Assembly: GCA_012295275.1 (NCBI GenBank)
Contig: CM022666.1
Coordinates: 12,517,275 to 12,581,274 of the forward strand
Length of the DNA stretch: 64,000 bases
Reading direction: 5' to 3'
Origin: Chrysomallon squamiferum
Lineage: Eukaryota > Mollusca > Gastropoda > Neomphalida > Peltospiridae
Program-made: the position numbers and the translations under genes
Shown here: positions 39,110-50,302 of the stretch, piece by piece
Layout of the letters: each line of letters begins with the position of its first letter
Position numbering within the stretch: the first letter of the stretch is position 1
Notes under the pieces: generated by a model
What the model saw: only the letters and a program-made list of their open reading frames with translations
What the model was told of the DNA's origin: nothing
The model's database searches: none

Positions 39110-42100
39110 CTTTGAAGGAAAAAACAGATGAATGAATGGATGAATTAATTTTTTTTCAAATTACTAAATATAACTGATAAGATAAATGAATAAAAAAATA
39201 AACAAAATGGAATTACCAACAAAAATCTATTTAAAACTAATTGCAAAATAATCATTTCACTTAACTGTAACAACATGTCCTTTTTAAATATCAAGAATAA
39301 TAAGAATAAATGTTCTCATTTTAATTTTAAAAATAAAATTAAAATGAATTATTTAATATTAAAAGTATAAAATTTGATTTAATACAACTGAATTACCTAA
39401 CTTGTATTTTTAACAGAAACGTTTGTTATGAAAAAACAAATGTCAAATATCCCATTTTCATTTTAAATAAACTTGCTGTAATTATTTGCTAGTAACTTGT
39501 ATTTTTTTATTAACTCAATGTCTGTTACCTTTATAAACGAGCAAGCCACTTACCTCCCTTGACAAACTTCTCCAACCTGTAAGTTTCATACCAGTAGCAC
39601 TCTCTCATGATGAATGGTCCAAGTGATTGCAAATCTCCCACAGCAGGCAATACGACCTGATACATTTCCCTCAGAACATTCACCTTCGGCAAGTATTCTC
39701 CATGCTGCAATTACAGAATAAAACATTTTTTAAATGATTACTGCTGTCTTGATTCTCATCCCCATCAAATCTGAACATCTAGCAAAAAATATTTTTTCTG
39801 CACTGCAATATTCATTCCACATTTAATTCAAGTATTAATACTAAATTTGCACTCTGCTTTTGTTTTCACTTTTGTGTCACAATGTCTACCTAGAAAAAAA
39901 AAACAATACAAAGATATTCCATTCTGACACAAATTTGAGAGAAATATGAAATCTATTCAGATCTTGTCAAGTTCCCTGTTATAAACATTTCTCTTATATA
40001 ATGTGATATATAAAAAGAGACCAACATTAAACACTGTGACATGATGAATGCATTTATGTTCAAAATAAGACGGCTCCAAATTTAATGTTGTTTGGTAGTG
40101 AAAAATAATTTCAAATTAAATCATCTATAAAAGCAGTGAGTTTAACCTGAAACTTTGAGATGAGATCAATCATGTCTTTAGGTGGGGCAATCAAGGAACG
40201 ATTGAGTTTCATTACATAGCAGGTTTCATGCAGATGGTCCACTATGGCTGTATAGTTCTGAAAAAAAGTCAAACAATTTTAAAAGTTGAAATTACAAATT
40301 ACATTAATAACATTTTTAAAATTTAAACAGAAACAAAATCGTCTTTATTATCAGCACATTAATAAAAGAATTATAACATTTTAAAAAGAATATAAGGAGT
40401 TACAGATTTTAATTAATGTAAAATTATGTATGTGTTTTAGTTCAACATTAATGTCCTCTAGCATCAAATAAATAATCATGAAAGAATATATAAAAGTTAT
40501 TATTTAGATACAGACAGTCAAAATGCACTACAAAAACAAATATGAATAAATTAGGCATAATTTTAACTTAGGAATATGTATTTGATTCTACAAAACCAAA
40601 TATAGACAGATATGATGTCAAAAATTACATATGAAGCATGTTCTTAGAGAAAACTTCTTTTTTTGTGTGGTATCTGGTATTATGTTATTAATATAAAAGT
40701 AAAACTCCAAAAGTTACTCCTGTGTACAGCTAAATGTTACTGAAATCAGATTTTATCTACATCTATCAAAGTACCAGTGAAACTTTCTTTTTTTAATCTT
40801 TGAGATCAAACCTCTCTGGTTTTCTACATTTCTTATTACATAAACATACAAAAACAACTATTTTTATTCTAAATTATGGCAAGGAGGAAATGAATCAAGT
40901 TTGAGGATTCTGGTAAAAAAATAAAAATAACATTTTGTTGACTACCTTAATGAAGTCATGCCAAACCACAGTCTCCTCACATTCATCAAACTTTGGAATT
41001 GTCAGTCTTTCATATTTCTGGATCTCAGACACCTCTATGTCTTCTTCAAAGAAGTCCAGTTTGTCATTCTGGTAGTCGTATTCCATTCCATTGTGGTTTT
41101 CGCCGAGGTGGAAGTTGGCTTGGCTATGGTAGACTTCATCAAAATAGGTAACACCGCATTTTGCAATGATGTTCTGAGAAAAAAGAAAAGTAAATGTAAA
41201 ATTTTCAAAAAGTAAATTATCAACAAACTGAACACTTTTTAATAAAAATTTGTATTCCTTTCGTTATTTTAAAAATTTTTTAGTTATACTGTTATTTTAA
41301 TTTCTATTGCATTTAAGCATCAGTTACAAAAAATGAATGAACATTTGTTCTTATAATAAATGTAAGATAAAAATAATTATGCATCTTTTAGCCAATTTGA
41401 ATTAGTAGAGGGGAAAAAATATACAAATATCTTTTTTTTGAATGAATCAGTTTTTTTCTTCTAAATTAATGAATAAACACTATGAACTTTTTAGAAAATG
41501 TAACGCTAAATCAGACAAGGCCTTGCAATAATAATTAAAAACAAAATTAAATGTAGTATTTCAGTTTTTACCCTGTGGGACAAATGCTTGTACAAGAAAA
41601 CTGCTCCAATTATGCCTGCACCAAGAACAACCAGTGCTGTTATGATGAGACACAGATTGACATAGGTTCGAGTCCTGTGCTGTCCATATGTCACCCGAAC
41701 TAGTTTGGGTGTGGCTGCTTCCAACTCTAGTTCATCCTTTTCACCAGTCTGAAATGAAATTTAAAAAATATCTTTAAAGTCAGAAAATGATTTTATTTTG
41801 TCATTTATTTAAAATCCAATAATCTTTCAAAACAAAACCATGAATCATGAAAAAACATATTTCTTTTAGTACTGTTTGATTAACATCTCTCTAAATATAT
41901 TTTCATACATAATGTATATTTGCATCAGGCATTGGTCTACCTACATTATCATAGTTAAATAAAAAACATCATAATAAGAAAAAAATCATTAAAAAATAAA
42001 AAAATATATATACAAACACACATATATTTTTTAAAATATTTAGCAAGTCTAGTACTTGTTATTATCTCATGTTGCAGAGTGTTTTGGTTTATTATGATTT

Positions 42101-43333
42101 ACAAGTTTCAGATTTCAATCTCACAACATTCTATCAACAGAAAAAGCAAATATTTTTTTGTAGCAACAATATTGAGAGTTGACTTTTTAAAATTCAGTTT
42201 TTAAACAAACAAAAAAGGTCTTTGATCAGTAAATATGAATGGGTAAATTATATAACCAACAGACACTTGTCCATTCTTCATGGATGTAGCTACTTTAAAC
42301 AGGAAATTGCCCAAATGATTATTTTTCAACGCATGAGATTTTTGAGTATGTGGAAGTGTTATGACATTCACAATGACTGTTACATTTCCAATTAGTCCTT
42401 TAACATCAATTAAACTATATTATTCCATGCAATTAATGCCATCATTAAAATCCGATTTATCAGTTTACTTCATTAATCTTTTTAAAGGGTTAATCTGTTA
42501 TAGAGAGTTTGAATATTTTCAGCATTTTTCTTCTTAAAGCTAATCCTCTGTATAATGATGATGATCCCATTGACATGTTTATATAAACAACCAAACTGTA
42601 CTGCTGATCAGTGTAGATACTCTTAATTTAGTCAAAATAATTACATGTCCTCATGTAATACAGATTGTGCAGTTTTGCTGAAAGATCTTTGAACTTGACA
42701 CAAATAACCCAAGTTACCTATCCACTTACAAAAGAGGAATATATGTAAATGCAAATAGCTGCATCAAGGTATGCTGCTAACTCCATTTCTAGGCACTCTA
42801 AATATTTTTCATTATAATTGACTCGTCAATGACAGTGTGAGTGTCACAAAACAAGCATCATCTGTGAATATTAACTAAGAAATAAAATTTACTTTTGCAC
42901 TCTGAAACAGCAAAAATCTTTTCTTAGAGCATTTGGCAAATTTAATAAACAAAAGTCTGTCTGCATTTCAGTTTTTAGTATTTAGTTAGTTGTCACATAA
43001 TTAAATAATAAATTACTACGATTAAGCAATTTTAAAAATTAATAATCCCTACAAAAATAAATATGTGATATCATAACAGTAACATGAAAATGGAAACAAT
43101 ATCCGAAGTGTGAAAATTAAACTGTTTTTCATTTGAGTAATATCTATTTTTACAGTAACTGTAAACTGGGTCGAATTATTCGCCATTTTATTTCTCTTTT
43201 TATCAAATCAACAATTTCGCAAATGTATATTTTCGTGAAAGCATGAAAATAACAACATTACCAATGGTTCCTTTAGTACTTCGGCATCTTTTTCGGCCTT
43301 CTTCTCCGTTCCTGCTAACTTGTAGATTGTCAT
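38982..43333 (-). CDS. ITM2B: ITM2 family type II membrane protein with BRICHOS domain
   Basis: Six exons in coding order: 43262-43333, 41572-41748, 40946-41173, 40147-40257, 39554-39704, 38982-39109. Phases join and give 288 residues (human ITM2B has 266). The N-terminus MTIYKLAGTEKKAEKD is cytosolic. One membrane segment follows (about residues 48-72, YVNLCLIITALVVLGAGIIG), then a lumenal BRICHOS-type region: an acidic linker (FFEEDIEVSEI, then WHDFIK), HETCYVMKLNRSLIAPPKD and RECYWYETYRLEKF with the two paired cysteines. KGGVYKR looks like the furin-type cleavage site that releases a C-terminal peptide in this family. The choice among ITM2A, B and C is not possible; invertebrates usually have one gene. 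An in-frame upstream ATG (43399) would add 22 residues, but MTIYK fits the family start better. Confidence 0.88.
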
Positions 43334-43749
43334 TTTAGACAAGAAGATTAAAAAAGGACGTTTGTCGCCGCTAAATGTACTTTCGTCTGAACCAGCCAAA
43401 ACAGGATGTGATTAAAAATACACCGGTGTCAGGAATATTTTAGTCTCGAAAGATATGAAACCGGAAATGATTACGTCAACTAGTTGTTTCTTTTTCTCCA
43501 ATAGAATAAAAAATGCGAAATTTGTGTTTTGAATAATAATAAGAAGAAGAAGAAGTAGAATAAATAAAAAAAGAGTAATATTTAGGAAACTTTGCAATGA
43601 TTTATCCACTGATGATAAAGGTTATAATTAAAAAATATGAAAAAAAAAAAAATAATTAAAAAAAAAAAATACGTTTATCACTGTCTTAGTTGTATATGCA
43701 GTCTAACCCCAGGCACTTAGATAGGGTTAAGAGATGCGATAGGGCGAAT

Positions 43750-43752
<3 letters not shown>

Positions 43753-43828
<76 letters not shown>

Positions 43829-43830
43829 TA
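43753..43830. repeat. (AAT)n-(ATT)n self-complementary microsatellite
   Basis: About thirteen TAA/AAT units run directly into about ten ATT units, so the two halves are complementary and can fold into one long A/T hairpin. The resulting poly-Ile/poly-Tyr open frame is an artefact. Confidence 0.9.
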
Positions 43831-44182
43831 TATATTTATTTATTGTTGTTGTTAAATATTAAACTCCTTACCGTTCTTCGATTGTGTGATTATCACTTTC
43901 TTGGTAGTTTATATCTTGTAAACAAATGTAAAGGTACTCTTTTATGTATTAATAATTATATATAACTGTCGTTTATCTTATCACATGAGCTTTTTTTCTG
44001 GTCTATATTAACCATTTATCTATACCGTCATAACACAGCATGCGCATATTATCATATCATTTTGTTGTCACAAGTAGCATTTTGTTATGCACTGATATTA
44101 ATCCGTGACAGCTCTATATCCGTGACAGAACTCCTGTTGCATAAAATCCTTTAATTTTTGATTGGGATGGCTACTATAACAC

Positions 44183-44602
44183 AATGGCCAGACAGTAATT
44201 AACATAATCATGAAACTGACAAGATGGTAATAAATACATAGATAGTTATAAACGACCTTCATATGATCATTTATTTGTTTAATTTTTATATTAGTGTTTA
44301 TATGATTTACGTAGAAAACGGGAAATAATCATTTGATGATAAATATAAATTAACTATTTTACGAAAAATAATAAAAATAATCTAATTAGCAGTTATATAT
44401 ATATAACTGCTAATTTAATCAAGTTAAATATATTTTTTAAATAGTTAATTTATATCTAACATCAAATTATTGTTTTCCATTTTATAGGTAAAGCAAGTAA
44501 ACACTAATATTAAAATTAAACAAATAAATGATCATATAAAAGTCGTTTATTTATTACCATTTCTTTAGTTTCACGATTATGTTAATTACTGCCTGGCCAA
44601 TG
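44183..44602. mobile_element. Foldback (palindromic) element, ~420 bp
   Basis: Two arms of about 200 bp are imperfect inverted repeats around a perfect centre (GCAGTTATATATATATAACTGC-like, 44389-44410). Shared blocks include GGCCAG.CAGTAATTAAC at the outer ends, ATGGTAATAAATA, TATGATCATTTATTTGTTTAA, ATTAGTGTTTA, and ATATAAATTAACTATTT near the centre. The left arm has a short extra segment near 44237-44250. No coding capacity and no certain target-site duplication. The form fits a foldback or MITE-type element; its family is not recognisable by eye. Confidence 0.75.
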
Positions 44603-45096
44603 TAATTACAAAGTGGAAAGAGTGTTAACTGAGAATTAATTTAAATGAAAATTCATATGGATTATAAATAACCCTGCAAAAAGGTTAAAATGAAAATAAA
44701 TAAATAAATAACAATTATTTTCCACTATTTTATTGTCATTGACTTTATTGTTTCCTTTTATCTCGAATAAAGACATATCAGGGTTGTAAGATCATATCAG
44801 TTTACGAACACATCATACACCTCTATATACAAACACAAACAAACATTTACATGTATATACACATCCACAAAAACATGTATATGTTACGGGAAATATATGT
44901 AATCGCTGAACAAAAACTAATGTCGCCAAAATTGGTGATCATCTATAAATTCACAAAGGAATCCACGGGGACAAGGGGCCGTAAAAAGACGAAGCTATGA
45001 CATTAAGGACATGCTTGTTTGTTGGTTAGTAGATAATAATACAGCTGTATGGACAACTGGACTCAAATTTGTTCTCTTTCAGAAGAATTCCAGTCT

Positions 45097-45243
45097 TCAC
45101 AGTGGAATCAAGTGTTCACTAATTACGGCACTGTTGGTTTCTGGTGTCTCCACTGGTCTGTCATCATATAACCTCCATCCTGAATGTATGTATCGATTGG
45201 AGCCAGAGGATGATCTATTTGCAGCCACTGCATTGCCAGTTTC
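45097..45243 (-). CDS. Isolated 48-codon terminal coding exon
   Basis: On the minus strand an acceptor (TGATTCACTCAG) is followed by an open phase-0 frame of 48 codons and TGA. The frame contains ETGNAVAANRSSSG, NRYIHSGWRLYDDRPVETPE and ends SEHLIPL. Base composition is clearly less AT-rich than the flanks, and the same frame is closed just upstream of the acceptor, as expected of a true exon. The nearest upstream minus-strand gene is the 36-residue repeat gene; its last unit contains CGA-GGA-CAG before a phase-0 GT (near 45867), which could splice to it. No family recognised. The plus strand is also open here, giving a 78-codon shadow. Confidence 0.4.
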   Translation of the reverse strand, partial: ETGNAVAANRSSSGSNRYIHSGWRLYDDRPVETPETNSAVISEHLIPL

Positions 45244-45309
45244 CTGAGTGAATCAGACGGTACATATATTTTCAGAAACTGTCAGGAATTATACATATTT
45301 CCTGTAACA

Positions 45310-45345
45310 TACACACACACACACACACGCACACGCACACGCACA
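45310..45345. repeat. (CA)n microsatellite with CG interruptions
   Basis: An AC run interspersed with GC steps, lying between the isolated exon and the repeat gene. Confidence 0.85.
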
Positions 45346-45604
45346 TGCGTAATATATAATCATACAAAAGAAAGAAGACGAATCCTGGGTCGTTGTTTCA
45401 GTTATTCTCAGAGAACCCTATGGAGCTAATTTTCTTTTCAGCTAGTTGTCATGACACATTTATCATATAACAAAAACCTTTCTACTGGAATGTAAGTAAG
45501 GATACCCTTGCTGCTAACATATTTGCAATCAATAAAATCAAAAGGAATCAAACATTAATTTATTTACGATCAAAACATTTCTCAATAATTTTATAAAAGC
45601 ACGC

Positions 45605-45655
45605 GAGAGCGCGCGCGCGCGCACACACACGCACACACACACACACACACACACA
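45605..45655. repeat. (GC)n(CA)n alternating purine-pyrimidine tract
   Basis: A run of GC dinucleotides passes into CA dinucleotides, about 50 bases of strict purine-pyrimidine alternation. Such tracts can adopt left-handed Z-DNA. It lies just downstream of the repeat gene's stop codon on the minus strand. Confidence 0.85.
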
Positions 45656-45771
45656 ATCATGCCTTGTAAAGTTTGATCATACTCTAGCGTACTTGTGACT
45701 AACAATCATTTTCAAGGATTTTTAGAATCATCAATTTCTTCGTCTTGTTTTTCTTCTGGTTATATTTAATT

Positions 45772-46709
45772 CTAAATTGTTCTAGTCAGCATGTAGGGTT
45801 TCTTTTGTTCTCCAGGAACAAAAACATAGGATTTTCTTGCAGTCTGTTGAAGTATTTTTCCAACCTGTCCTCTATGACATCGAGCTATTTTTGCTGCCTC
45901 TGATGACCTCACTCTAGGAACTGGTCGAGGAGTTTGTGGCAGTTTCTCTATATCGTGCATCAGTCGTGACATGCGCTTTCCTCGGTCTAGACTTGCATAT
46001 TCTTCCGCTTCCGGTTTCACCCGTGATGCGGGCCTTGACGTCTGTGGACATTTTCCATAACTGTGAATTAACACGTTCATACGTTTGCCCTTGCTAACAT
46101 CAGCAATGTCAGTCGCTTCTGGTTTTATTCTTGGAGCGGGGCGAGGAGTTGATTGATTATTTTGGTAATTGTGTACGATATTGTACATGCGTTTACCTTT
46201 ACTCAAAGATGCAATACCCTCAGCTTCAGGTTTTATTCGTGGCACGGTCTGGTCAGGCTCTTTAACTATTCCATATTTATGGATTAAGTTTCGCATTCTC
46301 TCGCCTTGGTGGACCTCTGCTGTTTCCGCAGCTTCTGGTTTGATTCCCTTGGCGTTGGTCTTTCCCAGGCATATTCATTTACTATGACCTTCATACGCTT
46401 GCCCCTTGCCAAATCAGCATTTTTTTCGCCTTCAGCTTTCACACGGCAAGGAGCAGACGATACTCGTGGAACGGCTGTGCCGTTTAGGAGCTCAGAAATA
46501 TTCCCAAACCATCCTAACTGATAATTTTCCTTGGCATCAGCTGAAGGGCATCTTATGTTGGGACGTGGCTGCGAATAGGCGTGGACTGGCTGACCAAAAG
46601 CCCAGCTTTTTATAACTCCTTGGCCCCTCACATAATACGGTTCTCCTTCTGGTTTCACTCTGGGGGCCAGAGTAAATGAACTGGCGTTTTGACTTTCTAA
46701 CCAGGTCAT
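45772..46709 (-). CDS. Protein of 36-residue PR(I/V)KPEAE repeats, frame broken once
   Basis: The exon starts after CCCCCACAG (acceptor before 46728); the first ATG is at 46709. The first frame runs from MTWLESQNASSFTLAPRVKPE to about 46350; the second frame then continues to the stop at 45772. Together they make about 312 residues. Seven tandem units are visible, four of them exactly 36 residues. The consensus is (I/V)KPEAE, then a few residues to A, then GKRM, two residues, (L/I/V)(I/V/M)H.Y, and PR.PR at the end. The repeat register continues across the break, so one base is missing between PTPR and IKPEAAE near 46345-46352. Many basic and Pro residues and the regular short repeats recall proteins that bind along filaments or microtubules, but I do not recognise the family. 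A donor at 47292 suggests an untranslated first exon. Confidence 0.7.
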
Positions 46710-46740
46710 TTTCAAATCTACATCAAACCTGTGGGGGAAA

Positions 46741-46758
46741 AAAATAAATAAAATAAAA

Positions 46759-46801
<43 letters not shown>

Positions 46802-46803
46802 AA
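46741..46803. repeat. (AAAT)n microsatellite beside an exon
   Basis: About fifteen AAAT units immediately upstream (gene sense) of the acceptor of the 36-residue repeat gene; on the gene strand they read as (ATTT)n and serve as part of its pyrimidine-rich tract. Confidence 0.9.
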
Positions 46804-47291
46804 ACCACTGAAACTACTGAAATCAAACGCTTGCTACAGGAAACATATGTATACCCCAAAATAACAATAACAAATCACCAAACACTGGTATATCTGAATG
46901 TTAACTGTTTGTATAGCTGACCACAATAACCCGTTTAAAAAGTACTGAAAGCGGTCAAGTTGTACGTCCTCTGTAGACATGAAGAAGACCATACTTTTGC
47001 AAATAAAACCAGATTTGTCTTACTGAAACAAAACTAATAAAGTAGTTCACGTGTTTAAGTGGAAAGTCTTTTCCTAACATTCTATAAGATAGCAGGCCGT
47101 CGTAAAATAAATATTACTTTATAAGATAACTAAACAAGTTAAAAAATAAAATACTTATTTATTAATTATAATTCTGAACACTTAATATACATCAGTACAG
47201 TAATATTCTATTAACAACAAACATCTCCCCGTTTCAAATATATTAGTTTTTAAAGTTTGTTAAAAAGTTAACTTACGAACACAGTCCTTAC

Positions 47292-47345
47292 CTTTGCTTT
47301 ACATCATTGTATTTGATCTGCTTGCTTGGTCAAAGAAACGAAAAT
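47292..47345 (-). promoter_or_regulatory. Probable 5' untranslated exon of the 36-residue repeat gene
   Basis: The sequence GCAAAG followed by GTAAGG on the minus strand is a good donor ending an exon at 47292, about 560 bases upstream of the coding exon's acceptor. The right-hand limit is arbitrary; the start site is not visible. Confidence 0.35.
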
Positions 47346-47867
47346 TATGTCACTAAAGTACAAAACCGTATTACGTCTTCTTCTGTTGCGTAAAACCTTC
47401 TTACTTAAACTGGTCGTAGATGTAGACTGTGTCGTATTTAATCAGTCCATTATTGATCGCACTGGATAATGCTGAGATACCGTAAACTAGCAGTTAATGT
47501 TATTGTACAATGAAATTCTTCCTTTTCAAACATCGACACAACGGCGATTATTTAGTTCTGCTTTCAAAATGAAAATCTCAGTTCCTTGTCATGAAAATGT
47601 TGTAATTTATTTTCATCGAGCCCGACCTAACCCCTGTCTGCAGAAATTGATCTTTCTTAGATTTGCGATTTAACACTTTTGGGAGTTTGCCAAACTATTG
47701 CTAGCCAAATGCGTCATTTGGTCATTCGATGAAATGCTGATACGAGTAGTCTGATCGTTTTGTTAAGTTGACATACATTATATATATCAGTTGCTTTTTG
47801 TTTGTTTTGTTTTTGTTCTTTAGGTTAAACTGTTCAGATCTAGAGGTGACCCAATAGTGGGAAAAGG

Positions 47868-48053
47868 CAGTGGCGTAGCTAAGGTGTTGCAAGTTCGGAG
47901 ATATTCTCCGTAAATGCCGTTGGAAAAACGGCCCTTCTCGTACATTTTCTATCGTGTTAAAAAACATGTTTACCTTTTTTTTTTTCATTCACATTTTCAG
48001 ATATGAAATTTAAACAACAAAATTCGGTGGTTTAGTTCCCAATTTCGCCACTG
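47868..48053. mobile_element. Candidate 186-bp MITE with 8-bp terminal inverted repeats
   Basis: It begins CAGTGGCGTAGCTAAGG and ends CGCCACTG, so the outer eight bases are perfect inverted repeats. CAGTGGCGTAGC-type ends are common on DNA transposons in animal genomes. It has no coding capacity. No clear target-site duplication is visible (flanks AAAAGG and AAAAAT share only the A run), so this remains a candidate. Confidence 0.4.
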
Positions 48054-50302
48054 AAAAATACATTCCAGATATATAATATATTTTTTCGTTCATATAATAG
48101 TCGTAATCCATGTTAGACAGGTCATTTTGTTACAATAATACAATACGTTGGAGCTAAATGGCCGTCGTTCTAACGCGAAAAAACAGACAACTTTTGAACA
48201 GCCTTTTCCTGGGAAATAATCAGCTGCTCCTTTCCGTCTGTGTGCGTGCGTGCATGCACGCACTTACCTGTTGTTATAGGGTGGTTGGGACTCGTTTTAG
48301 GAACTAGAACAGCTTGTCATCATAATTACGAAAATCTAAAGCCAGACGACTTAAAGTTAAAAAATAAACTTTTTATAGCATATAACCGTATCAAAATATT
48401 ACGTAAAGGGGAAAAAATGCATCAAGTTGTTGCTGTCTGATAACAGGTAAATACTAATACTTGCATGGTGTCATAGCATTCTATTTTATGAATGCATTTG
48501 TGTGCGTGTGGTTATTTAAGTAAACTGCCGTTTTAAAGAAATATAAACATACAAAAAGCATTATAATAGTAACAAATTAATAAATAAAAAACACACTATT
48601 GATTCCAGTATTTATGGTCATATAAGAAAATGGTTGAATTTTTCTGAATGAATGCACTTTTGCACAAGAAATAAATTTGTTTCTGCCAAATGAACTTTCA
48701 CCAATTAACATGAACTAATCTGCAAATTTTCCAGTTAACAAATTATGTAATTACATTAAGTTCCTTTGATATTCCTTAAATGTTGAAACCTATGTGTTAG
48801 TGCTCTTTTAACTTTTAAAAATACAGCATTTTAGCAGTTATTTTTGTCAATTCAGTATTTTAATGAAGTACTATATATTTAAGTTAGCACTTGGAAAGAC
48901 AGGGAAAATTAATTTTTTCATTACACAACTGACGTACTTGAATTAACAGGTAAAATTTAAACTACCTAAATTTAAAAATGTCCATCATGAAATCTATAGG
49001 ATAAAATAACCCTTTGAAACAAACATTAGTTATTAGCAATCAGGTTTTAAGATCTTCAGAGTAATTTTGTCACATAGGATTTAATCTTTCCGTCACAGAC
49101 CACATTACACAACATCTGCATGAATGTTCTTATCAGTCAACTCCACACTGCACTATCCTAAGTGATGGCAATATTGCAATTTTTTAAGGCAATAGTTACA
49201 TGAACAATTTTATGTCAAAATTACCCATTCTGTTAATTATCAACAATTCCTCTAATCATACCTACAAAATGTCAAATTTATTGTTAATAAGATAGAAAAT
49301 GGAAGCCTTTATATTCGAGTTATTTTTTATTATTAGCAAAGATTAGCCATAAAAGCTAATAAAAAAATAATTTAAATACAAAATGAATTTATGATTTTTT
49401 TAGAACCACTATTGGATCACCAATGGATTTTCTCTTTTAATAATGCAACAGAAATAATGTTAATAATATTCAAATAAAATGAATTAATTTTCTTTAATTT
49501 CATTAAACCATTCTAAAACAAAGAAATACATGAAAAAAAATTAATAGTCAATGATATATGTTTAACAGATGCACCGTCACTGTGTATGTTATGAAAAATC
49601 AACTAAAACTCAGTTCTTCTTTTAAAATACTGTAAATGTTTGACATAATCCCTTTAACATTCCAACCACTCTCTAATTACTAATGATCATTTGAAAACCC
49701 ATTACGAATTCATCAAATTTTAATAACACCTGTTTGTTAAAACATTATATCTACAGATGTTGTTCAAAAAATGATTTAATTATCAATTCTTGCTATCAGT
49801 TACAAAATTAACGTATCTTACTAACGACTTTCTAGCATTTCAGTACAAAAAAGAATTCACACTCTGAATGAACCAATGTTAAATTCAGCAATCCACTAAA
49901 ACGTGTTTATAATCATAAATGGGTCACGGTCCATTCTGAATGGTATTGTGCACAAACGTCTGAATAGAACAATGTCAGATAGTAACAGAGAAACATGAAT
50001 GCACATTAAAGTTCTAATGGACCAACAGGCTGCCACCGTATCAGTAATATATGCAATACATTTCAGCTACTTATAACATGAAGACATTGGTCTTACTGGA
50101 CCTGAAATAAATATAATAAAAATAATTAAAAATCTGCTCAATAAATGGAAAATAATGAGAAATATAAATGATAAAAATTTTAAGAAGAGGTTTATAAAAA
50201 TCTACTTTTAAGTGTCAATGCTGCTGCAAGATCTACTTTCTAGTAATGATTAGACTGTATTTAAAGAGGAATTACCCACGTGGATTCCTAACAGTAATAC
50301 AA
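48054..50302. other. Intergenic and 3' untranslated region of ZC3H10
   Basis: AT-rich, without supported exons. The part next to 50302 is the 3' untranslated region of the ZC3H10 gene; no polyadenylation signal near the stop stands out. Confidence 0.5.

Larger units (their letters stand above)
43400..45096. other. Intergenic region upstream of ITM2
   Basis: This holds the likely ITM2 promoter and 5' end (just right of 43333), a long AAT/ATT microsatellite (43753-43830) and the foldback element at 44183-44602. No coding exon was recognised. Confidence 0.55.

Noticed and set aside
43690-43965. Plus-strand frame with poly-Ile and poly-Tyr
   Set aside because: It is produced by the AAT/ATT microsatellite.
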